Below the pieces are notes generated by a model. It searched no databases. It was not told the origin of the DNA and saw only the letters and a list, made by a program, of their open reading frames with translations. 44,279 nt of DNA from an uncultured Lachnospiraceae bacterium (GTDB lineage: Bacteria; Bacillota; Clostridia; Lachnospirales; Lachnospiraceae): assembly GCA_902476645.1 (NCBI GenBank), contig CABSEG010000014.1, forward strand, positions 1-44,279. The letters are read 5' to 3'. Positions 23,519 to 31,560 of the stretch are shown piece by piece (within the stretch, counting starts at the first letter, position 1; each line of letters starts with the position of its first letter). The position numbers and the translations under genes are program-made.

Positions 23519-24586
23519 ATGTCTGAATGGCGAAGGGAAAACGGCAGAGGGGAAATAAGTATGAGGTGTAAAGTAAAGGGGATACTATGTCTGGGATTGC
23601 TGGTTTGGACCTTATATGTTTCCTTCCAGGCGCAGATAAATCGCGGAAGTCTGGCAGGCGCGGGAGAGAAGCTGTGGTTAAAAGAGGAGGAGGGGGTTCT
23701 GGCCGGGGATGTCCGCAGAAGAAAGAGGGAGCTTCCAAAGGAGGCGGCTGCGTTAGAGTTTATTGCATGGAAAGAGCAGGAAAAAGCCTGGCTATGGAAT
23801 CCGCAGACCGGAAAAAGTTCACAGGCAGAACTTTTGTATCTGTGCGGGAGCTCCAGGCTGCTTTACCCCGGTGCCCCTGTTTTGGACGGGGAAGATCGAA
23901 AAGGATGTCTCCTCGGAAAAAAGGCGGCATGGGAACTGTTTGGCTCCGAAATAGCCGGGGGTCTGACCCTGTACCTGAACGAGACCGCTTATCAGGTGCG
24001 GGGAGTCCTCAGCGAGGATTCCCGCCGGATTGTGGTGGAGGCAGGGGACGAGGTGATGCTGGATCAAATCACAGCGAGGATACCGGCAGGGCAGACCAGA
24101 CAGATGGCAGAACAGACGCTTCAGGCAAGCTATGGGATTTCCGGTACCCCTTTGGAGTTTGACCTTTTATGTGTGTTGGCCGGTGCCGGAACCGCAATTT
24201 TGTGGGCTTGCCTTGGAATCGCAGCGCTTCTGTTCCTGAGACGATACGAAACACGCATAGGCATAAGGCGGGGATGGAAAAGATGGGTATTGACCAGCGG
24301 GTTGGTACTGTTATGGGGAGGCTTTGCAGTTTCACAGATGGCAGTTCCGGTGGAATATTTGCCCTCAAAATGGTCGGACTTTGACTTTTTTGCCACCCTG
24401 TGGCAGGAAAAAAAAGAGGCGCTGTGCTACCTTCTGAGGGCTGAAAAGCCCGGACCACAGGCAGGTTGGTGCGCTTTATTCATACGAACCATTCTCTTTC
24501 AGGCTGTTGGGAGCCTTGGCTGGCTGATGCTTGGCGTTTTGCCAGGAAAGGGGGGCACTATGCATTCCTCTAAAAATGTGTTATGA
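23519..24586 (+). CDS. MacB/FtsX-like membrane protein without ATPase domain
   Basis: A 355-residue protein not assigned with certainty. One helix near residues 20-37, an extracytoplasmic domain, then three helices near 217-240, 257-275 and 318-342: the 1+3 topology of MacB/FtsX permeases. The external domain holds a pattern typical of the MacB periplasmic core (CLLGKKAAWELFGS, then LNETAYQVRGVLSED). The ATG directly abuts the HlyD-like stop; an in-frame ATG at 23561 (MRCKVKGILC) after AGGGGA is an alternative start. With the HlyD-like protein it would form an export or mechanotransmission pair, but no ATPase gene is adjacent. Confidence 0.6.
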   Translation: MSEWRRENGRGEISMRCKVKGILCLGLLVWTLYVSFQAQINRGSLAGAGEKLWLKEEEGVLAGDVRRRKRELPKEAAALEFIAWKEQEKAWLWNPQTGKSSQAELLYLCGSSRLLYPGAPVLDGEDRKGCLLGKKAAWELFGSEIAGGLTLYLNETAYQVRGVLSEDSRRIVVEAGDEVMLDQITARIPAGQTRQMAEQTLQASYGISGTPLEFDLLCVLAGAGTAILWACLGIAALLFLRRYETRIGIRRGWKRWVLTSGLVLLWGGFAVSQMAVPVEYLPSKWSDFDFFATLWQEKKEALCYLLRAEKPGPQAGWCALFIRTILFQAVGSLGWLMLGVLPGKGGTMHSSKNVL

Positions 24587-24587
24587 T
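24579..24587 (+). promoter_or_regulatory. Possible internal extended -10 promoter for the TPR lipoprotein gene
   Basis: TGTTATGAT, an extended -10 pattern, overlaps the end of the MacB-like gene; no convincing -35. It could uncouple the TPR gene from the operon. Confidence 0.3.
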
Positions 24588-24626
24588 ACAAAAGATGCGA
24601 AAGAATGATATAACATGGAGGGATGT

Positions 24627-25670
24627 ATGAAAGGACTTCGATGTTTGGCTTTATTGGCTGTGATATGTTTGCTTTCCGGGTGCCAGGGGGGCCAAGAAGC
24701 GCCAAGTCTGGCAGATGAGGGGATGGCGGCTGTCCGGAAGGAGCACTATGAGGAGGCATTGTCAAATTTTTCCGCTTCTATTGGGACGGATGAGGATGTG
24801 CTGGTATCGTACCGCGGTATGGGAATGGCTTATATGGGCCTGGAGCAATATGAGAAGGCGGTGAATGCATTCGACGAAGCTTATCAGCTTACGAATGACC
24901 GTATGAAAGAGACCCGGCGGGATTTGTTATTTTACAAGGCAGCCGCCTTGTATCGGCAGCAGGATTATTCTGAAACCATAAACACCTGTAATAACATTCT
25001 AGACATTTCCCAGGAGGCAGATGCCTTTTATCTGAGGGGAGCCTGCTATCTGGAACTTGGGGAGCAGGAAAAGGCCAAAGCCAATTTTGATGCGGCAGTG
25101 GGGTTATCTCCGGAGGATTACGATCTTTATTTGAATATTTATGAATGCTACAAAGAGGAAAAGCTCTCCGCTGAGGGAGGAGCCTATCTTTCCGGGGCCA
25201 TGGACATTGAACCGGAAACCCCCCAGGACTATTGCCAGAGAGCCAGAATCTACTATGCCCTGGAAGACTACGAATCAGCCAAAAAAGAACTGGACGCGCT
25301 GGTAGAGGAAAAGAATGGAGACGCACTTTTTCTGATGGGGCAGGTATATCTGGCTATGGAGGATTATACTCATTCCAAGAGTATGTACCAGGAATATATA
25401 GAGACAGCGGGGGAAACACCTCTGGCCTACAATGGGATTGTTTTAGCGAACCTGGCAGAGAATGACGCAGACAGCGCCCTGAAAAACATCGAAAAGGGAC
25501 TGTCCCTGGAAGAAGAAGACGGAAAACAGGAGCTGTTGTTTAATGAGATTGTGGCCTATGAGCACAAACAGGATTATGAGACAGCCAAGGAGAAAGCAGA
25601 GGCTTACGTGGAGGCATATCCGTCCAGTGAAGACGGAAAGAAGGAGTATGAATTTTTAAAGACCAGATAG
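24627..25670 (+). CDS. TPR-repeat lipoprotein
   Basis: A 347-residue protein with a lipoprotein signal (CLLSGC, Cys19). Tandem tetratricopeptide repeats fill the rest, for example AVRKEHYEEALSNFSASIG, then YMGLEQYEKAVNAFDEAYQL and YLELGEQEKAKANFDAAVGL, so it is a surface-tethered scaffold for protein contacts. ATG 24627 is chosen over ATG 24615 because GGAGG lies 5 bases before it. It follows the MacB-like gene by 40 bases; a weak promoter may lie between. hflX starts 36 bases later. Confidence 0.85.
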   Translation: MKGLRCLALLAVICLLSGCQGGQEAPSLADEGMAAVRKEHYEEALSNFSASIGTDEDVLVSYRGMGMAYMGLEQYEKAVNAFDEAYQLTNDRMKETRRDLLFYKAAALYRQQDYSETINTCNNILDISQEADAFYLRGACYLELGEQEKAKANFDAAVGLSPEDYDLYLNIYECYKEEKLSAEGGAYLSGAMDIEPETPQDYCQRARIYYALEDYESAKKELDALVEEKNGDALFLMGQVYLAMEDYTHSKSMYQEYIETAGETPLAYNGIVLANLAENDADSALKNIEKGLSLEEEDGKQELLFNEIVAYEHKQDYETAKEKAEAYVEAYPSSEDGKKEYEFLKTR

Positions 25671-25706
25671 GCATGGCCTGTTTGGAGAGTCAGGATAGGA
25701 GCGCTT

Positions 25707-26963
25707 ATGGCAGAGTTGATAAAAATGGAGACCCTGGTGGAGAAGGTGATCCTGGTGGGGGTCTGTTGTGGTGAAGAGTCTTTGGACGAGTTGGAGGAAC
25801 TGGCGGGCACGGCAGGGGCCGTGACGGTGGGAAGACTGGTGCAGAGCCGGGAACAGGCCCATCCGGGGACGTATATCGGAAAGGGGAAGATAGAAGAGTT
25901 AAAGGATCGGATTTTTGAACTGGATGCTACGGGAATTATCTGTGACGACGAGCTTTCTCCCGCCCAGTTTCGGAATCTGGAGCAGGAGCTGGAAGTTAAG
26001 GTGATGGATCGGACGTTGCTGATTCTTGATATTTTTGCCTCAAGAGCCTTCACCAGTGAAGGTAAGATCCAGGTGGAGCTTGCGCAGTTAAAGTACAGAC
26101 TGGCCAGGCTGGTGGGCCTTAGAAGTTCCCTGTCCAGGCTGGGCGGCGGTATCGGAACCAGAGGCCCCGGTGAGAAAAAATTGGAGATGGACCGACGTCT
26201 GGTAAAGGATCGGATCGCTCAGCTAAACAGAGAGCTTGCCCAAGTCAAACGGCATCGTCAGGTGGCCAGGGCCAGAAGGGGAAAGAATCAGGCCCCTGTG
26301 GCAGCTATTGTGGGATATACTAATGCGGGAAAATCGACTCTTCTTAATACGCTCACCGGAGCTGGCGTATTACAGGAAGATAAGCTGTTTGCCACTCTGG
26401 ATCCCACTACCAGACAGTTGTCTCTGCCCGGAGGGCAGAAAGCTCTTTTAACGGACACGGTGGGATTTATCCGGAAGCTGCCGCACCATCTGATTGAGGC
26501 TTTTCGAAGCACGCTGGAGGAGGCACGGTACGCAGACATCATTCTCCATGTGGCAGACGCCAGCAATCCGGACATGGAACAGCAAATGCATGTGGTCTAC
26601 GAGACGCTGCAAAATCTCGGAGTATCCGGTAAAACCGTGATAACCCTGTTTAACAAAGCGGATTTGCTAAAGGAGAGGCCCAGATTGCAGGATTACCGGG
26701 CAGATCATATGCTGTTTATCTCCGCCAAGACGGGACAGGGCCTGTCTGAGCTGCTGGAGCTTTTAGAGCAACTGTTAAGGGAACGGCAGGTGCTGATTGA
26801 GAGAATCTATCCCTATAGCAAGGCAGGGGTCATCCAGATGATCCGAAAACATGGCCAGCTTTTGAAGGAGGAGTATCTTTCCGAAGGGATTTATGTAAAG
26901 GCCTATGTGCCCATGGAATTGTACGGAAGCGTGGACGAGGGAAAATCCGCAGAGGATTTCTAG
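25707..26963 (+). CDS. hflX: HflX, ribosome-associated GTPase
   Basis: A 418-residue GTPase known to split stalled or hibernating 70S/100S ribosomes. The N-terminal HflX domain (residues about 25-160) includes the glycine-rich GGGIGTRGPGEKKLE. The G domain has G1 GYTNAGKSTLL, G3 DTVGF, and G4 NKAD, with LFATLDPTTRQL typical of the family. Start ATG at 25707 follows AGGAGCGCTT. The gene ends about 40 bases before the NrdR-box region of the next transcript. Confidence 0.97.
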   Translation: MAELIKMETLVEKVILVGVCCGEESLDELEELAGTAGAVTVGRLVQSREQAHPGTYIGKGKIEELKDRIFELDATGIICDDELSPAQFRNLEQELEVKVMDRTLLILDIFASRAFTSEGKIQVELAQLKYRLARLVGLRSSLSRLGGGIGTRGPGEKKLEMDRRLVKDRIAQLNRELAQVKRHRQVARARRGKNQAPVAAIVGYTNAGKSTLLNTLTGAGVLQEDKLFATLDPTTRQLSLPGGQKALLTDTVGFIRKLPHHLIEAFRSTLEEARYADIILHVADASNPDMEQQMHVVYETLQNLGVSGKTVITLFNKADLLKERPRLQDYRADHMLFISAKTGQGLSELLELLEQLLRERQVLIERIYPYSKAGVIQMIRKHGQLLKEEYLSEGIYVKAYVPMELYGSVDEGKSAEDF

Positions 26964-27005
26964 GAATACATCCCGGTATTGCGGAAGAATAAGGAATTTT
27001 TATAA

Positions 27006-27055
27006 ACACTATATATAGTAGAAGTGCTTTTTAAACTTCCTATATATAGTGTTTT
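27006..27055 (+). promoter_or_regulatory. Two NrdR boxes, also able to form a terminator hairpin
   Basis: Two copies of CTATATATAG (27009-27018 and 27040-27049) lie in ACACTATATATAGT and TATATATAGTGT contexts that match the NrdR box (acaCwAtATaTwGtgt). Their centres are 31 bp apart, three helical turns, the usual arrangement for paired boxes. They sit directly upstream of the -35 of the anaerobic RNR gene. The same bases form a hairpin (27004-27056) with a T run and may also terminate hflX. Confidence 0.85.
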
Positions 27056-27059
27056 TGTG

Positions 27060-27088
27060 TTGACTCCTGTTTCGAACTCTGTTACAAT
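27060..27088 (+). promoter_or_regulatory. nrdD promoter
   Basis: TTGACT (27060-27065), a 17-bp spacer and TACAAT (27083-27088), starting 5 bases after the second NrdR box. Leader of about 120 nt before the start codon; nothing recognised in it. Confidence 0.75.
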
Positions 27089-27214
27089 GATAACGCTTGA
27101 TTTCGGATAGATAAAAACGAGAAGGCCGAGAAAAGCAGTTTCTATGAAAAGGCAGACTGGCTTGGGACAGGGTGCATCGGTGGAATGACGCGGATATTGA
27201 GAGGAGATTGCAGA

Positions 27215-29584
27215 ATGTTTAGAGTTGTAAAACGGGATGGAGAGATTGCGGATTTTGATATTGCCAAAATCAGCAGCGCGATTGAGAAGGCCTTTAATGC
27301 CACACAGATGAATTATACAGAAGATATGACCAGCCTCTTGGGGCTTAGGGTTACTTCGGATTTTCAGCCTAAAATCAAAAATCAGCAGATTGATGTGGAA
27401 AGCATTCAGGATAGTGTGGAGCATGTGCTGGTGCAGGCAGGGTATGCGGAGGTGGCGAAGGCTTATATTCTGTACCGGAAGCAGAGGGAAAAGGTCAGGA
27501 ATATGAAATCCACGTTCCTGAATTACCGGGATATTGTCAACAGCTATGTGAAGGTGGAAGACTGGAGAGTGAAGGAAAACTCCACAGTCACCTACTCTGT
27601 GGGAGGATTGATTTTAAGCAATTCCGGAGCGGTGACGGCCAACTACTGGCTTTCTGAGATCTACGATGAGGAAGTGGCCCAGGCTCACAGAAACGCAGAC
27701 ATCCATCTACATGATTTGTCTATGCTTACCGGATATTGTGCCGGATGGTCTCTAAAGCAGCTGATTCAGGAGGGACTTGGTGGTATTGAGGGAAAAATTA
27801 CCTCCTCTCCGGCAAAGCATTTGTCTGTACTTTGTAATCAGATGGTGAATTTTTTGGGGATTATGCAAAACGAGTGGGCCGGAGCTCAGGCGTTTTCTTC
27901 TTTTGACACATACCTGGCACCCTTCGTAAAGGCAGACCGTTTATCTTATCGGGAAGTAAAAAAGTGTATTGAGTCCTTTATTTATGGGGTGAATACTCCC
28001 AGCAGATGGGGTACCCAGTCCCCCTTCTCCAACATTACCCTGGACTGGACCGTTCCGGATGACCTGTCTGAGCTTCCGGCTATCGTAGGTGGAAAAGAGA
28101 TGGATTTTTGCTATAAGGACTGCAAAAAAGAGATGGATATGGTGAACCGGGCTTTCATTGAGACCATGATTGAGGGGGACGCCAACGGAAGAGGTTTCCA
28201 ATACCCTATCCCTACTTATTCTATCACCAGGGATTTTGACTGGTCTGATACGGAAAATAACCGTCTGTTGTTTGAGATGACAGCCAAGTACGGAACTCCC
28301 TATTTTTCCAATTATATTAATAGCGATATGGAGCCCAGCGATGTGCGCAGTATGTGCTGCAGGCTGCGTTTGGATCTGCGGGAGCTGCGCAAGAAGACAG
28401 GGGGATTCTTTGGCTCCGGAGAGAGCACAGGCAGCATAGGCGTGGTGACCATCAATATGCCCAGAATCGCCTACCTTTCTAAAAACAAGGAGGAATTTTA
28501 CAAGAGGCTGGATCATATGATGGACATTGCCGCGCGTTCCTTAAAGACGAAAAGAACCGTGGTCAGCAAGCTTTTGGAGGAAGGACTTTATCCTTACACG
28601 AAGCGTTATCTGGGCAGCTTTGACAATCACTTTTCCACCATCGGTCTGGTAGGGATGAACGAGGTAGGACTCAACGCCGTATGGCTGGGAGAGGACTTAA
28701 CCCATGAGCGTACCCAGAAGTTTACCAGGGATGTGTTAAACCATATGAGGGAACGCCTGGTAGTCTATCAGGAAGAATACGGGGACTTGTATAATCTGGA
28801 GGCTACGCCTGCGGAATCCACATCGTACCGTTTGGCAAAGCATGACAGAGAGCGCTGGCCCAACATTAAGACAGCGGGGAAAGAGGGAGACATTCCTTAC
28901 TATACCAACAGTTCCCATTTGCCCGTGGAATTTACTTCAGATATTTTTGATGCCCTGGATATTCAGGACGAGTTGCAGACTCTCTATACATCCGGAACCG
29001 TGTTCCATGCATTTCTGGGAGAGAAGCTTCCGGACTGGAAGGCGGCGGCATCCCTGGTGCGTAAAATTGCGGAAAATTACAGACTTCCTTATTATACGCT
29101 GTCTCCAACCTACTCCGTCTGCAAGGAGCACGGCTATATTTCCGGAGAGCATTTCACCTGCCCTCACTGTGGCAAACCGGCGGAGGTGTATAGCAGGATT
29201 ACAGGTTACTACCGCCCGGTGCAAAACTGGAATGACGGAAAGACCCAGGAGTATAAGAACAGAAAGCTCTATGATCCGGAGCATTCCAGGCTGAAACGGG
29301 TGTCTGGAAGTATCGTTACCGTATCCGGAGATCAGGTGGATGTAAAGCCTGTGGAGGGTATCAAGTATCTTTTTACCACCAAGACATGCCCCAATTGCAA
29401 AATCGCCAGAGAGATGCTGAAGGGAGAAGAGTATCAGCTGGTGGATGCGGAAGAAAACCGGGAGCTGGTGGAAAAGTATGGAATCAGACAAGCCCCTACG
29501 CTGGTGATCGACCAGGGAACTTGTGCGGAAAAGTATGTGAACGCTTCCAATATCCGGCGCTATGTGGATCACAAACAAAAATAA
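27215..29584 (+). CDS. nrdD: Anaerobic ribonucleoside-triphosphate reductase with C-terminal glutaredoxin-like domain
   Basis: A 789-residue class III reductase that makes dNTPs without oxygen. An ATP-cone (about 1-90) is followed by the ten-stranded barrel with adjacent cysteines in MCCRLRLDL. A zinc-ribbon-like CPHC lies before the glycyl-radical site RITGYYRPVQNW (Gly664). The last 85 residues are an extra redoxin domain with CPNC at 725-728 (LFTTKTCPNCKIAREML, then QAPTLVIDQG), resembling NrdH or glutaredoxin. It may deliver electrons within the same chain. ATG 27215 is chosen because GAGGAG lies 9 bases upstream; the upstream in-frame ATG (27185) has no RBS. The activase gene nrdG is not adjacent. 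Confidence 0.95.
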   Translation: MFRVVKRDGEIADFDIAKISSAIEKAFNATQMNYTEDMTSLLGLRVTSDFQPKIKNQQIDVESIQDSVEHVLVQAGYAEVAKAYILYRKQREKVRNMKSTFLNYRDIVNSYVKVEDWRVKENSTVTYSVGGLILSNSGAVTANYWLSEIYDEEVAQAHRNADIHLHDLSMLTGYCAGWSLKQLIQEGLGGIEGKITSSPAKHLSVLCNQMVNFLGIMQNEWAGAQAFSSFDTYLAPFVKADRLSYREVKKCIESFIYGVNTPSRWGTQSPFSNITLDWTVPDDLSELPAIVGGKEMDFCYKDCKKEMDMVNRAFIETMIEGDANGRGFQYPIPTYSITRDFDWSDTENNRLLFEMTAKYGTPYFSNYINSDMEPSDVRSMCCRLRLDLRELRKKTGGFFGSGESTGSIGVVTINMPRIAYLSKNKEEFYKRLDHMMDIAARSLKTKRTVVSKLLEEGLYPYTKRYLGSFDNHFSTIGLVGMNEVGLNAVWLGEDLTHERTQKFTRDVLNHMRERLVVYQEEYGDLYNLEATPAESTSYRLAKHDRERWPNIKTAGKEGDIPYYTNSSHLPVEFTSDIFDALDIQDELQTLYTSGTVFHAFLGEKLPDWKAAASLVRKIAENYRLPYYTLSPTYSVCKEHGYISGEHFTCPHCGKPAEVYSRITGYYRPVQNWNDGKTQEYKNRKLYDPEHSRLKRVSGSIVTVSGDQVDVKPVEGIKYLFTTKTCPNCKIAREMLKGEEYQLVDAEENRELVEKYGIRQAPTLVIDQGTCAEKYVNASNIRRYVDHKQK

Positions 29585-29636
29585 TAATCTTCCAGATGGA
29601 AAATATGAGATAAGGATAGCCCTTCCGAACAGAGTA

Positions 29637-29645
29637 TGCTATAAT
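29637..29645 (+). promoter_or_regulatory. Extended -10 promoter of the Fn3 protein gene
   Basis: TGCTATAAT, a perfect extended -10, 55 bases before the start codon. No good -35. Confidence 0.5.
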
Positions 29646-29699
29646 AGGGGCGTCAGGACTCAATAAAGAGCAAAAACAGAATGAAAGGGAGGATGACAC

Positions 29700-30908
29700 A
29701 TGAAAAGAAAGTTACAACGAAAAAAATGGCTTGCCTTTGTACCTGTGGTTTTTGTACTGGCCATGTTGCTGGGGCTGAGTGCGCTGGCAGCGCCCCGGAC
29801 CGTGACTGGCTTAAAGCAGACTGCAGATTCCGCATCTAGTGTACAGGTAAATTGGGATGCGGTGACAGGGGAGCGTATCCGCTACCAGGTGGCTTGGTCT
29901 GATGATCAGATCAACTGGGCAACCAAAGATACCTACAGCCCAAGCGCTTATATCAGCAACCTGAGCGCAGGAAAATCCTACTATGTAAAAGTGGCTGTTA
30001 TGGAAAATGGGGCGCTGGGGGCGTACTCCAACGTTCTTGAGGTGGTAACAAGACCGGATATGATGAAGGCAGGCAGTGTGGAGCAGTCCGATGCCAAGAC
30101 CAATGCCATTACCCTACAGTGGCCGGCGGTATCCGGAGCAACTGCATACCGGGTATACGATTATGTCAATGGTAGCGCGGGACAGGAGCGGGCAGTGGCA
30201 AATTCGAACGCAGTCACCATAGGGGGGCTGAATCCGGAAACAGAGTACACATATTTGATCGTTCCGGAAAGAACTGCTGCAGGTTACACAGCTGCTTATA
30301 CGTACGGCGTGGTTGCCAGAGGGACCACTCTGTCTGCAGGGGTTACCGGCATTGACGTATCCTCCGGAAGCTATCGCAGCAAAACCGTGAGTATGCGCTG
30401 GGCAGGAAAAGACCACGTAGACGGTTATGAGATTCAGCTTTACAATGCCAAGGGAAAGAAAAAAGTGGGAAAGAAGATACAGGCCAACGCCTACTCCAGC
30501 TATGCACAGCTTAAAGGCGTAAAGCCGAATGCTTTTTACCAGGTGAAGATCCGCTCTTACGTGATGACCAGCACAGGCAAAAAGTACAGCGCCTGGACCA
30601 CCGCTTACACCAACACTCAGCCGAAGGTGAACCTTAAGAAGTCGGGAAGGAGCGTCTCTTTAAGCTGGAAGAAGGTGGAGGGAGCCACAAACTATACGAT
30701 CTATGGAAGAAAGGGAAGATCCAGCGACCGGGATACCTTTAAGAAAATCGGCCAGACAAAGAAAACGAAATTTAATGTAAAGAAAATCAAAAAGCAGAAG
30801 ATTCAAAAGAAGGGAACCTATTCCTTCTTTGTAGTAGCCAATAAGAAGGTGAAAGGAAAAACGTATCAGAGCGCAGTGGGCTATTCCTTTACAATTACCA
30901 TGCGCTAA
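29700..30908 (+). CDS. Secreted fibronectin type III repeat protein
   Basis: A 402-residue protein with a basic N-terminus and a signal peptide that ends near ALAAPRTV (residue about 31). Four Fn3-like modules follow, roughly 32-120, 122-205, 210-300 and 308-400, each with the W and the SLxW or Y-V pattern (QVNWDAVTG, TLQWPAVSGATAYRVY, MRWAGKDHVDGYEIQLY, SLSWKKVEGATNYTIY). The last third is very rich in lysine. No LPXTG or other anchor is visible, so it may be released or bound to anionic wall polymer by charge. It is a single-gene unit with its own promoter and terminator; function unknown. Confidence 0.8.
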   Translation: MKRKLQRKKWLAFVPVVFVLAMLLGLSALAAPRTVTGLKQTADSASSVQVNWDAVTGERIRYQVAWSDDQINWATKDTYSPSAYISNLSAGKSYYVKVAVMENGALGAYSNVLEVVTRPDMMKAGSVEQSDAKTNAITLQWPAVSGATAYRVYDYVNGSAGQERAVANSNAVTIGGLNPETEYTYLIVPERTAAGYTAAYTYGVVARGTTLSAGVTGIDVSSGSYRSKTVSMRWAGKDHVDGYEIQLYNAKGKKKVGKKIQANAYSSYAQLKGVKPNAFYQVKIRSYVMTSTGKKYSAWTTAYTNTQPKVNLKKSGRSVSLSWKKVEGATNYTIYGRKGRSSDRDTFKKIGQTKKTKFNVKKIKKQKIQKKGTYSFFVVANKKVKGKTYQSAVGYSFTITMR

Positions 30909-30925
30909 GCAGAAAAGAAAAGGTC

Positions 30926-30966
30926 AAAAGGGCCTCCGCATCGGGATAGATGCGGAGGCCCTTTTT
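30926..30966. terminator. Bidirectional terminator between the Fn3 gene and csp
   Basis: A long GC-rich stem (GGGCCTCCGCATC/GATGCGGAGGCCC) with a 6-nt loop. T run on the plus strand and AAAA before the stem, which gives TTTT on the minus strand, so it serves both convergent genes. Confidence 0.9.
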
Positions 30967-30976
30967 AATAACAAAA

Positions 30977-31180
30977 TTAGGAAAGCTTTACCACGTTGGC
31001 TGCCTGCATACCGCGAGCGCCTTCGGTCAGGTCATAAGAAACAGCCTCGCCCTCTTCCAGAGACTTGAAGCCTTCTCCCTGAATGGCGGAGAAATGTACA
31101 AATACGTCTGCTCCGTCTTCTCCTGTGATAAATCCATAACCTTTTTCTGCATTAAACCATTTTACTGTACCCTTGTTCAT
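30977..31180 (-). CDS. cspA: Cold-shock protein
   Basis: A 67-residue single cold-shock domain that binds single-stranded RNA or DNA. RNP1 (KGYGFI) and RNP2 (VFVHF) are intact, and the N-terminus MNKGTVKWFNAEKGYG is canonical. RBS TATGGAGGCACG precedes the ATG. A sigma-A promoter about 150 bases upstream and a 22-bp hairpin in the leader suggest control at the mRNA level. Confidence 0.97.
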   Translation of the reverse strand: MNKGTVKWFNAEKGYGFITGEDGADVFVHFSAIQGEGFKSLEEGEAVSYDLTEGARGMQAANVVKLS

Positions 31181-31229
31181 ATTCGTGCCTCCATAAGAAA
31201 TTTAATTTGTAGACTGAAAATAAAAAATC

Positions 31230-31282
31230 CACTAGTTATTACAGATTATATAGGTGTCAAATATAATCTCTAATAACTAGTG
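31230..31282 (-). promoter_or_regulatory. Long AT-rich hairpin in the csp 5' leader
   Basis: Two 22-nt arms (31230-31251 and 31261-31282) pair with one mismatch around a 9-nt loop. On the minus strand the hairpin is followed by GGATTTTTTATTTT, like an intrinsic terminator. It lies downstream of the csp promoter and 49 bases before the start codon, so it could be an attenuator or an RNA thermosensor. The fold is seen directly; the role is inferred. Confidence 0.65.
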
Positions 31283-31320
31283 AATTACTTTACATCCAAT
31301 TAATCTTTACTACGCCTCTG

Positions 31321-31349
31321 ATTATAGTCGATTCCCTGAAAAAAGTCAA
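31321..31349 (-). promoter_or_regulatory. csp promoter
   Basis: On the minus strand TTGACT (31344-31349), a 17-bp spacer and perfect TATAAT (31321-31326). It predicts a leader of about 130 nt. The rest of the 380-bp gap between csp and uppP holds only this promoter, the hairpin and the uppP promoter. Confidence 0.8.
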
Positions 31350-31455
31350 GGGATACCGGAAATTCTTGTTAGAGAATATTGCAAAAGACATATTTTTCGA
31401 TAGTATAAAAACGGAGAAACGTCATAGAGGGAAAACGGAAAGTTTCGGGGAACGG

Positions 31456-31484
31456 TTGCGGTTGCCGGGAAAACGTGATATGAT
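31456..31484 (+). promoter_or_regulatory. uppP promoter
   Basis: TTGCGG (31456-31461), a 17-bp spacer and TATGAT (31479-31484), about 75 bases before the start codon. Confidence 0.5.
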
Positions 31485-31560
31485 GAAACACAATGTTCAT
31501 AAAACAGAAGATGACGGCATAAGCAGATAAAAAGGGAATGTAAGGAAAGCGAGGTTGAAG

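Noticed and set aside
27144..27188. 14-codon ORF in the nrdD leader
   Set aside because: No ribosome-binding site and no resemblance to a known leader peptide.
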